A DNA stretch of 64,000 nucleotides from Xestospongia muta (Eukaryota; Porifera; Demospongiae; Haplosclerida; Petrosiidae), in NCBI GenBank assembly GCA_963693285.1, contig OY848929.1, positions 5,458,501 through 5,522,500 of the forward strand, in the 5' to 3' direction. The translations under genes and the position numbers were made by a program. Shown piece by piece: positions 11,967 through 25,200 of the stretch. The notes beneath the pieces are model-generated. The model saw only the letters and a list, made by a program, of their open reading frames with translations, was not told where the DNA came from and did not search any database. Each line of letters begins with the position of its first letter. The first letter of the stretch is position 1.

Positions 11967-13499
11967 TTACCTAGTAACCTTCTCACTAACCTCCACAATG
12001 ATGTGAACTATACATGACTTTTCTTTTAGGTTTCTTACGGCCAATACATCCTGTTAAAAAGTAAAGGGTCAGTACATCTGATAATAAACTTACCAACTGC
12101 CAATCTCCCATCAACAGAATTAAAGGCTTTCCTCCTACACACATATATACCTATCATTAACATGACACTATCAATAGTATTACCTCTCTTCTAACATTCT
12201 ACTTGGAACAAGACCAGCTATTTGGTTCTCTCCATATTTCACAGCCTGTAATGATATATATGTATATAATTATATATAGTATTGCATACAACTAACCTGC
12301 CACCAGAAACTGTCATCTTGATTCAAAACCCTTAAAATATCTCCCTTTTTAAAAGTAAGTCCTGCTTCTTGTGATGGAATCAATCGATCACCGCGAGGAT
12401 CATAGTCAAAGTGAGTTTTCATAAATATCTATCAGAGAGAGAGAAAGAGATGATAAGGAGGAGAAACACATAGTTTACATCTGTCAGACCAGCCGTCTCC
12501 TTAAAACCAGGCTCTACTCTTATCACAATAGATCCAGAACTATTTTTCTAAAATAAATAAAATACATAATAATAATAATGAAAAAAACAAGAACTTACTA
12601 GCATCACTTGTAGATCTGCTGGACTCATATTATCAACCATTTCACCATTAACTTCAAAAATACGATCACCAACCTGAAGGAGACCTATTAAAAATGATGA
12701 AATATTTCAACAATATTCATAGTTCAGTTACCTTGACGATGAATGAGACCTCCATGTAGAATACGAGCTATGACTAATTTATTATTGAGTAATTTCAAAG
12801 TAATACCCTTAATAAAAAAACAATAAATAAAAACTGACGTATACATAACTACATACCAGAGGTTCATTAGAACTCTTGTGCAAACCAACAGTACGAATAT
12901 CTGGGCCATTACTTTTCCTGGGATGCTGTTTCTGATAGTTAGTTTGAGGATGGAAGGCAGGATCAAAAGGTGGGATAGGACTTTCATATGTCCTTTTACG
13001 AACTTGATCATGTACTGATAATAAATCCTATAGTAACAAGATTCAGTTGACCAATACTCTGGTATGTACATTAAATACTTTTAAGTAAGGTTTCTCTAAT
13101 AAGGCCATCAGTTCTACTTCTTCTTCAATGCTACACGGAGCATGGGCTTTTAGCTAAAGTGAGTCACATGACAGTCAGATGATGCTACATGCTAAGAACT
13201 CACATCGTGAATGGCATCAGTTGCACTACCTTCAGGCTGATCAAAGCTTTGAGAACGAGCAACTTGATCATTAATATCACAGAGAGTAAGAAACCCAGGA
13301 TCTTCAAAGAGGTTCTCAAGGAATTCAATGTCTTCATGACGCACAAAGTCCTCCTCTCTTAGTTGGTTAAGGGTTTTCTCCAATTTCAAAATAGTATCTA
13401 AATAGGAATATATTATAAAACATACTGTCACACAAACAGAGAACCTTTTAAATCCCCACAACATCCTTCGTTGACTTGAGGTGACTCTGATGTTGCCAT
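10821..13499 (-). CDS. MPP/p55-like MAGUK scaffold (L27 region, PDZ, SH3, guanylate kinase-like)
   Basis: ATG complement 13497-13499 (MATSESPQV), stop 10821-10823 (RWIPSNWVI end). Order from the N-terminus: L27-like helices (13192-13400, [19 protein letters not shown]); PDZ (about 12600-12920, with [20 protein letters not shown] and VNGEMVDN); SH3 (about 12200-12430, [23 protein letters not shown]); and a guanylate kinase-like domain (about 10821-11810, [39 protein letters not shown]). In MAGUKs the GK fold binds phosphopeptides rather than making GDP; the protein should anchor membrane receptors and polarity partners at the cell cortex. The neighbour at 14193 is a second MAGUK transcribed away from it, so the pair may be an old duplication. 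A compound GT/GA microsatellite lies in one intron. Confidence 0.9.
11873..11963. repeat. Compound (GT)n(GA)n microsatellite
   Basis: About 40 bp of GT repeats followed by about 50 bp of GA repeats inside an intron of the MPP-like gene. The purine-rich GA tract has H-DNA potential. Confidence 0.95.
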
Positions 13500-14192
13500 G
13501 GTGACCACAAATCTAAATACAACATGTGTATAAGAGGATTTACAAATTGTTGAAACCATTTAAGACAGAAGCCATTAGACAATGGAATGTTATTGACAAC
13601 AATAAATAACAAAACCACAACATATTAAACATGTTATCACACATTAATATTGTTATATTATGTAATTACTACAAACATATAGTACTATCATCATATCAAG
13701 ATAAACTATAACAACATTGTGTTATTAGTAGTAGATCTACAGTGATAACAATTTATCAACTTCATTAAAATTAAATTAGCACATTAACAATATTCATTAC
13801 TAATGCACATTTCTCATACCTACTGTTACAATTTATAAAAATATATATTACATGAAATATTTATCAAGTGTTATTGAGTAAACTATCTTCATTATATAGT
13901 TTCATAATTTTCTACTAGTTAACTAGTTCTGGACTATAGCCAACATTTCAAAAGTTTATTTGGACAAGTCCTCTCTACCAATAGTTTATAATTTAGTGCG
14001 CTATTTATTTTATTTTGCTCATGTCATATTATAGCTTTACCTTGATTAAAAGTCTCTTCTCTTTTCTGCTCTTTCTCCAGCTAACAATCGTGCCCCTTTC
14101 TCTCCCACTATTTAATTAAGAAATACCATAACTTCGTTAGCCACGCCTACATTAGGAGCCACACCCATTACTTTCCTAACTTCAAAAATACA
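13500..14192. promoter_or_regulatory. Divergent promoter interval between two MAGUK genes
   Basis: 693 bp between the start codons of the MPP-like (-) and PALS1-like (+) genes. AT-rich, with a CACCC-type motif (CCACACCC, 14159-14166) just before the PALS1-like ATG. No ORF supported. Promoter role is inferred from position. Confidence 0.5.
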
Positions 14193-15304
14193 ATGGATTT
14201 GGAAGAGGATGTTAGCTCTGAAATTGAAAATAGTAAGTTAATATACTTTTATAGGAACATTAATCATTACATGGAAATTATGGTCATTGCTAAGATGTAA
14301 AAACTGATAAGAATATCAAGATATGAAAGTTTTGAAAGGGGTGGGGCTCATTTGCAGTAATTCTCTATTTTGTAGATATAGAAAGTCTTTTGACAGCAGT
14401 GGATAGATTAGCTCCAAGTTGGAAAGGAAACCAAGATGACTTGCAGTTTTTAAAGACATTTATTCATTCTGACAATTTTAAACTGTTGCTAACTGTGAGG
14501 AGATACAATAAATATTTTGGTAGTTACAGCTCATTGTCTAGTTACATGATAAATTGAATGAGACTACTTCAACTCAGCCTTCAACAGCATCGCCTTGCAA
14601 CATTCTCACTTTAAGTCACATGGTAATCACATGATCACCATTCCAAATTCACATGTTTTGTATAGGTATCATATGACTTGGAACAAGATCCATCACGTGA
14701 GACACAAGAATTGTATGACCTCTTAACATCTGCTCATGTACATGTATGTATATAAGGTTATTATTTGTCTTATTTAGTTATATTATAGTCTCTTGTGATG
14801 ACATATGACAAAGTGTTTAATAATGATTACCCTCCAATGGTGAACACTCCAGAAAAACTCAAGCAACAGGAAGAAGAAGAACAACAGTTAATAGTTCGAG
14901 TGGACAAAGGACACGAGCCTTTGGTTAGTATTTGCAGACCCTTACAAGTGCAGATATTGTTAGAGAAACTTTTTATTGCAGGGTGGTACTGTTATATCTG
15001 ATGTTGTTGGTAATATATTAATATCTCGTGTTATACATGGAACTATAGCTGATCGGTGTGGCTTATTGAAACCAGGAGATGTAATTCATGAAATCAATGG
15101 AGAGAGTGTAAGAGGAAAGACTATAGATGAAGTGGCTGATAAAATGGTATATATTTCACTAATTATAATATTGTGTAATAATTACCATATACAGCAAACA
15201 CTCACTGGGACAATTATCTTCAAACTCTCTCCATCACAACAAAACTATCGCCCACAAAGAAGAAATAAGGTAATTAAATTAAGCTATTCATTAATTTTAT
15301 AGGA

Positions 15305-15340
<36 letters not shown>

Positions 15341-16670
15341 ATACATGTATATGTACTACTGACCCATTCTATGATTATTTACTGATGACTAATGTACCTA
15401 TTTACTATTGAGTAATCTACTACTAACTATATCAATATCTCTTATTTTTATAGTCTACTGCTTATATGAAGGCATTATTTTCATATGATCCTACTGAAGA
15501 CCCATATTTACCATGTTCTGAAGCTGGCCTTGCTTTCAATAAAGGAGATATATTAGAAATAGTAAGTAATGATGATCCACACTGGTGGCAAGCAAGTCTT
15601 GTCAATGAGACACCAACTAAAACTGGACTAATACCAAGTTCACGTACAAGAGAAAGGTAAATAATAATTCAAGCTGATGTAATCCATTGTACTGTTAAAG
15701 ATATGAATACTCTCAAGCATTCAATACATTGCAGAGACAAGACCAACACAGGCAAAAGAGAGGCAAAGGAGTGGAGTATTCTCCTCTAAATTATGAAGGT
15801 AACCAAGGGTAACATAATGTGACCTTTGACCTTTCCATGTTAGAGCTTGGGGGACACGAGTTGTCCACATATGAAGAGGTCATTAAAATGGAAGCCCAGA
15901 AATTACATCCTCGTCCTATTGTACTACTAGGTAAGCCCCTGAAATTAGTAAAATTAAGATGACAAATATTACTCATGCAGCTCCAAAGTGTCCACCTTTT
16001 TCAATTGCTGATCTTAAATCCAAATTAATTCGGAGTAATTCTAACAGATTTGGTGGAGCTATTACACGTAAGATATTGGTTTGTACAATTTTTAATATAA
16101 AGATTTGTTTCAGATACATCACGTCCTTGTAGACAAAATGAGGAGGATGGTCAACATTATTACTTTATAGATCGAGATGAAATGTTGAGAAAAATCCAGT
16201 CAAACCAGTTTGTCGAATATGGAAAAATAAATGGTCATTATTATGGACTATCAATCAATGCTGTTAGAAGTACAATGGTTTCTGGGAAAATATGCCTTTT
16301 AACATTAGTACCACGGGTAAGTATTAAACTACAAAGTAGGAAATGCTCCATTTACCAAGTTAAAAGAACTACTTATTTATAGGTTCTCAAACTAGTCCAT
16401 CAAAGTGCTGAGATAAAGCCTTACGTTGTATTTTTTGTGCCACCAAAAGGAAAGAGATTACATCAGGCTTGGATTGAGAATGGTTTAGTACAAGAAGGGA
16501 ATTTACTTGATGTATTGCAACAAACAGAAGAGATGGAATCACGTTATGGTCAGTACTTTGATCAAATTATTGAATATGAGAGTGTAGATCAAGCATTCAT
16601 TGAAATACAAAGGACTGCAGAGAGACTGTTAACAGAGCCACAATGGGTCCCAGCTATATGGACAGTCTAA
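14193..16670 (+). CDS. PALS1/MPP5-like MAGUK scaffold
   Basis: Starts MDLEEDVSSEIEN; exon 1 is 14193-14232. Then come an L27 region (about 14376-14495), PDZ (14925-15150; EPLGGTVISDVVGNILIS, KPGDVIHEINGE), SH3 (15454-15657; ALFSYDPTEDPYLP, HWWQA) and GK-like domain (15928-16670) ending LLTEPQWVPAIWTV, very close to the PALS1 C-terminus. The GK ATP-loop reads LLAPKCPPFSIADLK with no GxxGxGR, so nucleotide binding is unlikely; this is typical of PALS1, whose SH3-GK module binds Crumbs. Expected role: apical polarity complex with Crumbs and PATJ/LIN7-type partners. Stop lies 50 bp from the convergent PMS2 stop. An (AT)n run sits in the intron at 15306. The exon structure between 14495 and 14790 is not certain. 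Confidence 0.9.
15306..15337. repeat. (TA)n microsatellite
   Basis: About 32 bp of alternating TA in an intron of the PALS1-like gene. Confidence 0.95.
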
Positions 16671-16720
16671 CTCCTCTCTACTTTTCTTTAACAACTTTAT
16701 ATTTATTTGTTTAAATAAAA
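16671..16720. terminator. Compact convergent 3' ends of PALS1-like and PMS2
   Basis: Only 50 bp separate the two stop codons. AATAAA on the plus strand (16714-16719) abuts the PMS2 stop, and TTTATT (16703-16708) gives AATAAA on the minus strand. Cleavage 10-30 bases downstream would place each mRNA end inside the other gene. Confidence 0.6.
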
Positions 16721-19700
16721 TTAATTGGCTAGTCTTGATAAGTCTACTAAATGTCTAATAGTTGGACGACCATGAGGACAGTTCTAAAACAATTATATCA
16801 TTACATGTGGTAGGAGATATACTTGGACTGGACTTACCCAAGGTTGTTTCATTTCTCCCATATGTACTACAAGCTATTAAATAAAATATAATTACAACAC
16901 TACATTTATTAATCCAGACCTTGGACATTTCTCTCTTATCAAGAGCTGTTCCTATCATAATAGATCCTCGACAAGCTCGACTAGCCAGCATTTTTGTTAC
17001 ACAATGAGGTCGTACCATTTCTCCCTAATAATACACTTTATAATCATTAGATTTCATTCATAATTTACTGGATAATCTGTTAGTAGAAATATTAACTCTT
17101 CAATTTCTATTAAAAATATAAATGACATATGTTGCATAGCAACCATATGGGTTACCTGGAATGCCCATGGACCAGTTCTTGCTAACAGGTTGACCTACAA
17201 GGCAAACTCGTTTAGTGGGAGGAGCTAATGATAATACTGTAATTTTAATTGTAAAAGTTGTTATAATCTAACCAGCTTCATCAAATACAAAACTAAAACC
17301 ATTCTTCTCAAATATTTCCAAATTATCTTTTAAAACTGCTTCCCCTATAGCTGTTAATTCTAGTGGACGAGGTCTACAAGACACACCCACTCATTATTAT
17401 TATTATTATATTTTAATTAACTGACTGTAATAGTTTTTGTTGTTCAATAACAGTGTCCCGTTTTAACCGTTCAAAATTGAACTTCTCATCTGTTGCATGC
17501 TATAAAGAGAGCATTATATATGGACATAATACAAGTAGACCTCACTTGATCAATAATAAAGAGATCATTATCTAATTTAGTTATAATAAATCCCAAATTA
17601 AACTAGAAGTGATATTATAACAGATATCATTGACTGGTAGGTGTGGCCTTACCTGTCCTAACACTTGCATTTGTTCAAAATGTTCCTTACTTCAATACAG
17701 TCATTAAATTCATTTTTGTTATATAAACTGACTTTAATTCTCTTTTTAATTCATCTTCAGCATCTTGATTAGAATCAGGTTGAATTTTAGCATGAAAATA
17801 TCGTCGCTTCTTTGATTGCAATGGCCCACATTTAGAAGTCATGTGACCTGCCCTGGCAACAATATCTGGCATATTAAACTCTAAAGTATGTGTTTTATTA
17901 ACAGTAGATCTTAAATGATCCTAAAGTGGAGAGATATAAAATGTATCATGGATTATAATATCATATACTTACAGTATCATACTTTATACGTTCTACTTTG
18001 AGTGGTAGTGGAGCTTCATCTCCTATCTCTGGAGAGCTCTTCATCTTAACAACATCATCACATGATTGTAGGTCATGTGACTGATCTTTATCTAATGTTA
18101 TTGTTTCTTTTGTTGTACCATTTTTAGATGCATTACTGTATCTGGTTATTGAAACTGGTTTAACTAGTTTTACAGACTGGTTTGACTGGGATCTGTTATC
18201 TTTATTAGATGAGGTGGTTTGTGACTTTGTTATACCAAAATCCATTAAACGAGGTTCTAATTATAGGGGTAGAGTTAACAGAATGTTAGATAAAGAGTTT
18301 TACGTTTCATGCTGGGTTCTTGAGGACTTGAAGAACTAGACGACTGTGAATATGAGAAAGATCTATGAGAGATCCATTATACTAATAAAGAAAGTATTTG
18401 ATAGTTACCTCTTTAATGAACTAAATGGTCTACTATTAAATGAAGTATTTTGTGATAAAGGTGTACTAGGACCTGTCTTATTATAATACAATGAACAGGA
18501 ACTACTCAATACTTACTGGCACTAGTTGACAACTGACCTGCCATTGGTTGAAATAATTGTAGTAATGACTCCTATATTATTTATTAATTATTGTTAATAA
18601 CTATACTAACTGGACTCTTACCCTAACTAATGTCAACAGTGCCTTCTCTTGTTGTATCATGACTTGACGCTTATCAGGAGTTACATTAACATCAACACAC
18701 TCTAAAATATATGTATCCTCATACCTATACCCATATTTACATCCTCAATCCCATAAACATTTTTCATGACCATAACTATATCCAAATCTCCACACTCGCA
18801 TGCTCACATTATACCTATATCCTCATGCCCAAACTTCACATAAATATCCTCATGCTGATACTTATGTCCTCATACCCATACATATATATCCTCATACCCA
18901 TACCTCTCTGCGTTTCAATATTCATTACTACAAACGGATATTGTTGATGATTATAGATATGGTAAACTTCATTTACTGTTTTGCTCAACTATATTAAAAA
19001 CAATTAATAGTTATAAACGTAAATTAAAGGGGCATTAATGACCTTTGTATGATCACAAGGTCTTCCATTAAAAAAGAAAAATTGTCTGTCAGTACTGCTT
19101 CGTCCATTACCATGGTTACATTTTGAAATATATCCAGATAACCTTATATATAATATAGAGATGAAAAAAAAAGTTTGAATTGGAAAAATTACCTAAATCT
19201 GTCATATATTTCTGCAGAGATAGTTGGACCTTCAGAAGTGACAATACTCTCTCCCATACATTGAACAATTTCCACAATATTTTCTATCTAATATTACAAG
19301 TAACTATCACATGACTATCACATGACTATCACATAATATTACTTGTGTTGGTCCAAAAATACAAGATATATTACTACGTATTTGAGAACTACCACTGTTG
19401 GATAAGACCAGCTGACGCTTACTATAAATAGGAGATGAGAGACTACAACAAGGATATTATAAACCACATCCCTTACATTTTTCCTGTTTGATTATAACAC
19501 GATATCTTGACTCCAGTAGATATTATACAATAACCTTGAAGCATGTGTATTAACTTAGCATATTCCTGTAATACACCATAATTAAATTATTTTATTACAA
19601 ATTTTAATTGCTATAGTAATTTACTTATTATAGTAACATATAATGAACACTGTTAACTTTAAAACACATGTTCATAGTAATATTACCATATAAGGTAATC

Positions 19701-20501
19701 AGGTGTATATGCATGCACATGTGTTGTGCATGAGGATACGTGACAAGTCCAATACAGGATATTGTAATGATGTAGAATGATATACATTAATTCCAATACA
19801 GGATATTGTAATGATATTCATGACTTTCCAATAAATGAGTCTTTAATTTAAGTTGGTACCTTCTTCAAATTTCTATGAAATTCCTTCTGCCGAACTGGTA
19901 ATGTGTGGAAGAGATTTGAAAGTGATACAGTTGTGCCCCTCTAATTAATACAAAAAACATAATTAATATTAGAAACCGGGTCACCTCTCTAGCACATTTT
20001 GTTTGAGATTTGATTTTTCCATTATTATCATAAACAATACAAGCTCCAACAGACTCTTCTTGATAACATGTCGTAATAACTAAATCACTTATCACATGAT
20101 CATCACATGAGGTAAATTAAACCCCACCTACCTCAAAGCACATAATGAACTAAGTGCTTCTCCTCGGAAACCAAATGTACCAACTGTCGCTATATCTGAA
20201 AAATCTGATATTTTTGAAGTGTAATGTTTTAATGTTAAACACTGATAATTGTTGGGGTCCACTCCACAACCATCATCCACCACTTCAACCTGTTCTGACC
20301 CAAACTCCTTAAGTCTGACCTCTACCATAAGGGTTAATAATAATAATGTCCAGTGATTGCAGGGTTATCCTCACCAATATGTGTAGCCCCAGCATCTAAA
20401 CTGTTCTCTACTAATTCTTTCACAGCAATAGCCAGACTTAATACAACCTGCCCTGAACAGATTTGATGGACACTCTGTTCATTAATACGTTTCAACGACA
20501 T
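16721..20501 (-). CDS. PMS2: DNA mismatch repair endonuclease PMS2 (MutL homologue)
   Basis: ATG complement 20499-20501 ([20 protein letters not shown]), stop 16721-16723. N-terminal GHKL ATPase: [15 protein letters not shown] in exon 1, then VVDDGCGVD and [10 protein letters not shown] (20128-20328). A poorly conserved, charged linker occupies about 17700-18400. The C-terminal endonuclease has the metal motif [15 protein letters not shown] split by an intron (about 17470-17570), [13 protein letters not shown] (about 16930-17000) and CPHGRPT near the end. All catalytic motifs of the MutL-alpha nicking subunit are present, so it should be active with MLH1 in nuclear mismatch repair. The start is 158 bp from the SLC4 start on the other strand. 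Introns at 18.7-18.9 kb and 19.3 kb hold repeats described separately. Confidence 0.95.
18706..18910. repeat. Degenerate CCTCATACCCATA-type minisatellite
   Basis: About 200 bp of imperfect short units (variants of ATCCTCATACCCATA) in a PMS2 intron. The unit drifts in length between roughly 12 and 20 bp. The ORFs across it are a by-product of the repeat. Confidence 0.8.
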
Positions 20502-20659
20502 TGTTTATACACAGTAGATTCTAGACTCTCTACCACGTGGTAGTGTAATCTTGCTGACGTCACATGACTATGCATTTCAAAAGAAAAAGGAGGTGTCCAT
20601 TTGGCACATCTCATTCTTGTTTCTCTCTCGATAGCTAACGGAGTCTTACTTTTACCATC
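20502..20659. promoter_or_regulatory. Bidirectional promoter of PMS2 (-) and SLC4 (+)
   Basis: 158 bp between start codons. It contains a 14-bp perfect palindrome centred on an E-box (CTACCACGTGGTAG, 20530-20543) and a perfect CRE (TGACGTCA, 20555-20562), overlapped by TCACATGA (20560-20567). These fit bHLH-ZIP and CREB/ATF factors. Use in both directions is inferred from geometry. Confidence 0.65.
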
Positions 20660-22248
20660 ATGGCATCTGAAGATAACGACGACAGTCTGTTGTCGCCCGT
20701 CCCTGAATTTAGTATTACACATCACGATCGTGATGAACCAGAGAAGAGACTGCCTGAGTTCGATGAGCAAGACTACCAAAGTAAAGCAATAGTGTGAAAT
20801 ATCTGATTGTTCTCTTCGTAGATATTCTAAAATCTATATTCTCTTAAAAATACTATTGTACTGTGTGTTAAATATATATAATAACTCTAATATATTCTAT
20901 AATACTTCTATAATGTAATGTAGAACATAAAAGTCATAGTGATTGCTTGCTAAACCACAGTAACATATCTATAGTTCTCCTATTTTTACTTATCATGGCG
21001 TGACTATATTATGCCACACTTGATAGGGCTCATACTAACAGTACAAAGTTGAGAAGGTTGTAATGTGTAATATGACAGGAGAAAGGTTAATAGCTGTGTT
21101 CTCATAATATGAATACCCTCTTAGATAGTACACTAGTAAACAACCTTACTACTGCAGTTAAAGAATACTTACACAACAACCATCATTATATTATGGAATG
21201 TGAAAAACAACATTAACTTTATATAGGACTTTATCCTGAATAGTTAGTGCTCTAGTTTTATAATGTTTTTATGGAGTTGCAAGATCTATTAAATGGTGCA
21301 GACCACTCTTTCTTTACTTACAGTATAACAATAAACCAGTGTTATCTAACTGTAGCATTTCCTTAATGAGATCACCTGTTGAGTAAATGAAACACTTGTT
21401 CATACTTTGTGGACTGGTCTAGTCTTTATATGAACTATGTAACATAGTGTGTTAACAATACTATTGTATGTTGATACCTTGTGACTTGCTGACTAGACTA
21501 TTTCAGTCATTTGTTTAATACCATTACCTTCTCTCTGTTTATACCTTGTGACTGACTGGGGCTCATCTGCCAGCTGTATAAGTTAATGCATTCCTTAGCT
21601 ACCATTGCCTGGTGTTTAGGCTACCATTACCATCAATATAACAATTTACCTATCATTGCCACAGTGTAACATTGTATAGCTACAATTACCACCAGTATAA
21701 CAATTTACCTATCATTGCCACAGTGTAACATTGTATAGCTACCATTACCACCAGTATAACAAGTTTATTGCCAACAGTGTATATTATATAGTTGTTGCTT
21801 CTGTCAGCATTTTAATACTACAATGTTTATATAACATATTGCATTCTTAACTGTACATGTGTATTGTGTTCAGGAATTACTAATTTTTGTCATGCAGTGA
21901 TTTAATACTATTATTCTTTGTTGAAGGAAAGAGGATATGGAACTAATAGTATTAACTTTTATTTAATGAGTTTATATGGTATATCCTCTACTCTACCACT
22001 GATCTGTAATGTAGGTCATAGAAATGTGTATGTTGCTGTACATGTACCGTATGTTGTCCCACGACAACGTAAACATCATCATCATCGACGACGTAGGAAA
22101 AGAATTAACGTCCAACAAGAACACTCTTCAGGACGCCACAGACCTTTGATGGAGGAAGTTGATCATTTAGGTAAAATCAACAAAATTAATGATAATAGTA
22201 TATATATTAAGTTGTTATTTTATTACTAACAGTTTGTTTTGTATATTT

Positions 22249-22298
<50 letters not shown>

Positions 22299-25200
22299 GT
22301 GTATATGTTTATTATTATTATAGAGGTACCATCTCAGTTTGGTGCTCCTCCACAAACTCCTAGTGATCCTTGTGATAGAGTCAAGTTTATACTAGGGGAA
22401 TCGTGTCAAGATGGAGAAGAAACGTCTCATCATGTTTTCACTGAATTAGAAGAATTATGTTACAGTGAACATGGAGAGAAGTAAGAGAGATAATATAGTG
22501 GTACTATTTTTATCTCTTTTGTTTGCCAGTCTGGAATGGAAAGAAACAGCTCGTTGGGTCAAGTTTGAGGAAGACATTGAAGAAGGAGGAGAAAAATGGA
22601 GCAAACCTCATGTAGCTACTCTCTCTCTTCATAGTTTATTTGATTTACGTAACTGTATGTTAAAAGGAACAGTGCTATTAGATGTAGTTGGTAGTAACTT
22701 GGAAATGATATCAGGTATTGTTATAATGTAATACCATTACCATTGACATTGGGTCCCGATAGATACTGTAGTTGATCACTTGGTGTTAACCGGACAACTT
22801 GAGGGAGAAAATAAAGACAAAGTGCGTGCAGCACTTTTACAACGACATCGTCATCACTGTACAAAAGATGCAGACAAAAAGATGTTTCCTAGTATTCTAA
22901 ACTTTGGAGATATGGTCCATCATGGGTCTCAGTCTAAGAGGATGGATAATGGTGATCGTAATAACAACCAATCACAAAACAGTATATTGAGTTGGTTAGC
23001 ACGTCAAACTACTGATGATCCTACTGGAACATCCAATGGAAAGAAAAAAGTGTCAATTGGAAGTGATAATAGCATTCAACAACCTACTACCGGAGATGAT
23101 CCACCTCCAAAGGTAAAAAGGTTACTGTAGATTACTGACTTTTACAGACTTTTACTAGTTTGACCAACATTTTATGAAGAAGCTCCCACCTGGATCTGAA
23201 GCATCAAATGTTTTAGTTGGGGAAGTTGATTTTCTGAAACATTCCATCATAGCTTTTGTCCGACTCTCAGAGTCTCAATTATTGGGAGATTTAACAGAAG
23301 TCCCTGTCCCAACTCGATTTTTGTTTATTTTGCTGGGACCTAAAGGTAATCATGAACGTTATCATGAAATTGGACGAGCTATAGCTACTCTTATGGCAGA
23401 TGAGGTAATCCCTCTAATTATTATAATAACAATGTTGTTATGTAATATAATAGGTATTTCATGAAGTAGCTTACAAAGCAAGAAACCGTGAGGATTTATT
23501 AGCGGGTGTTGATGAATTTCTTGATAAGGTGAGATCTCTCTTCTTATAATTATTATGAGCACAAATTATCTGTAGGTTACTGTCTTACCTCCCGGAGAAT
23601 GGGATCCCGATATCCGGTTAGAACCTCCTCCTAAAATCCCTTCTCAAGCTGAGAGGCGTCTCCATGGTAAAGATGCTGGCGATAAAGAGACTGAGATACC
23701 TTCATCAGTTGAATGTACTAAACTACCTTTAAGCGGTCTCATTGGTGATATTAAACGTCGTTATCGTCATTATGTCACTGATTTCAGGGATGCCTTTTGG
23801 GATACTTCTAAAAATCGTTGCAGTATACTAGCATTACTAACAACAATAGCCTCCATTATTTTTATCTATTTTGCCAATATAGCTCCAGCTATTACATTTG
23901 GTCAAGTACTATCAGAGAAAACTGGTGGCTATATGGTAGGGAAATAGATGCATAGAAATGAAATGGATGCATAGAATTAAATAATGGATACATAGAAATG
24001 AAATGGATGCATGGAATTAAATAATGGATACATAGAAATGAAATGGATGCATAGAAATAAAATATAATTATTCTCTATTATATTTAGGGAGCTGTTGAAA
24101 TGATCATATCTGTTGCTATCGGGAACTTTGTCTATTCACTCACAGCAGGACAACCTCTCGTTGTCCTCGGAGGTACAGGACCCACGTTAATATTTGAAGA
24201 CATTCTCTATCGATTCAGTACCAGTCAAAACATACCATATCTTGAGTTTCGTTTATGGATCGGTCTTTGGACAGCTTTCTTCATTATTTTATTGGTAGTC
24301 TTTAATGCTAGTGTTATTGTGCGTATATTTACAAGATTTACTGTCGAGATCTTCTCTGCTCTTATCTCCTTTATTTTCATCTATGAAGCATTCGAAAAAA
24401 TTTGGAAGATTCATTTAGCCAATCCATATAGTGGTTATTATTTTTTCCCGTTCTGGAGTAGAAAATGTGACTGTTATGAATATGATAATATTTTCTTTTA
24501 TAACGACACCACCTCCTCTTTAATTAACGCTACTAATTTAGGATCCTATTGGGACAAACATGCTAACTCTGTCTTTTTAGAATCTTGTGATGAGAACAAT
24601 CTACGTAGGTGGGTGGGGCCAGATTGTCCAGGTGTCATCAAACCTGATGTTTTCTTTTTTTCGATTATTTTATTTTTTGGGACTTTTGCAGTGGCTTATT
24701 ATTTGAAGAAATTCAAAGAGACACCATTTTTTCCAACATGGGTAAGTAGTGACAATACCCCTATTAATTATTGCTTTATTACTTCAATAACTATAGGTTC
24801 GTAAAATTATCAGTGATTTTGCTGTCATGATTTCTGTCATTATATGGATTGCTGTCAATTACTTTGCAAATGTTAAAGATGTTCCTACATTACAAGTACC
24901 TGATATACTAGGAGAGGGAGATCTATATAGTAACGATACTGTCCGTAAATCCTTTCTTCTTAAACCATTGGGCAATAATTTGCCTCTTTGGGCACCCATT
25001 GCTGCAGTGATACCAGCTTTGTTAGCAACTGGCTTGTTGTTTATGGACCAACAAATCACTGCTCTTGTCGTAAACAGAAAAGATAATAAATTAAAAGTAA
25101 TGTTGTGTAGATATTATTACTTTTTATTACATGTTATTATAGAAAGGACCAGGTTACCATCTTGATTTGTTGATAGTGGCTTGTCTTATCGGAGTCTTTT

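Noticed and set aside
18711..18997. Small ORFs in a PMS2 intron
   Set aside because: They cover a degenerate CCTCATACCC repeat and contain low-complexity His/Tyr/Ile peptides only.
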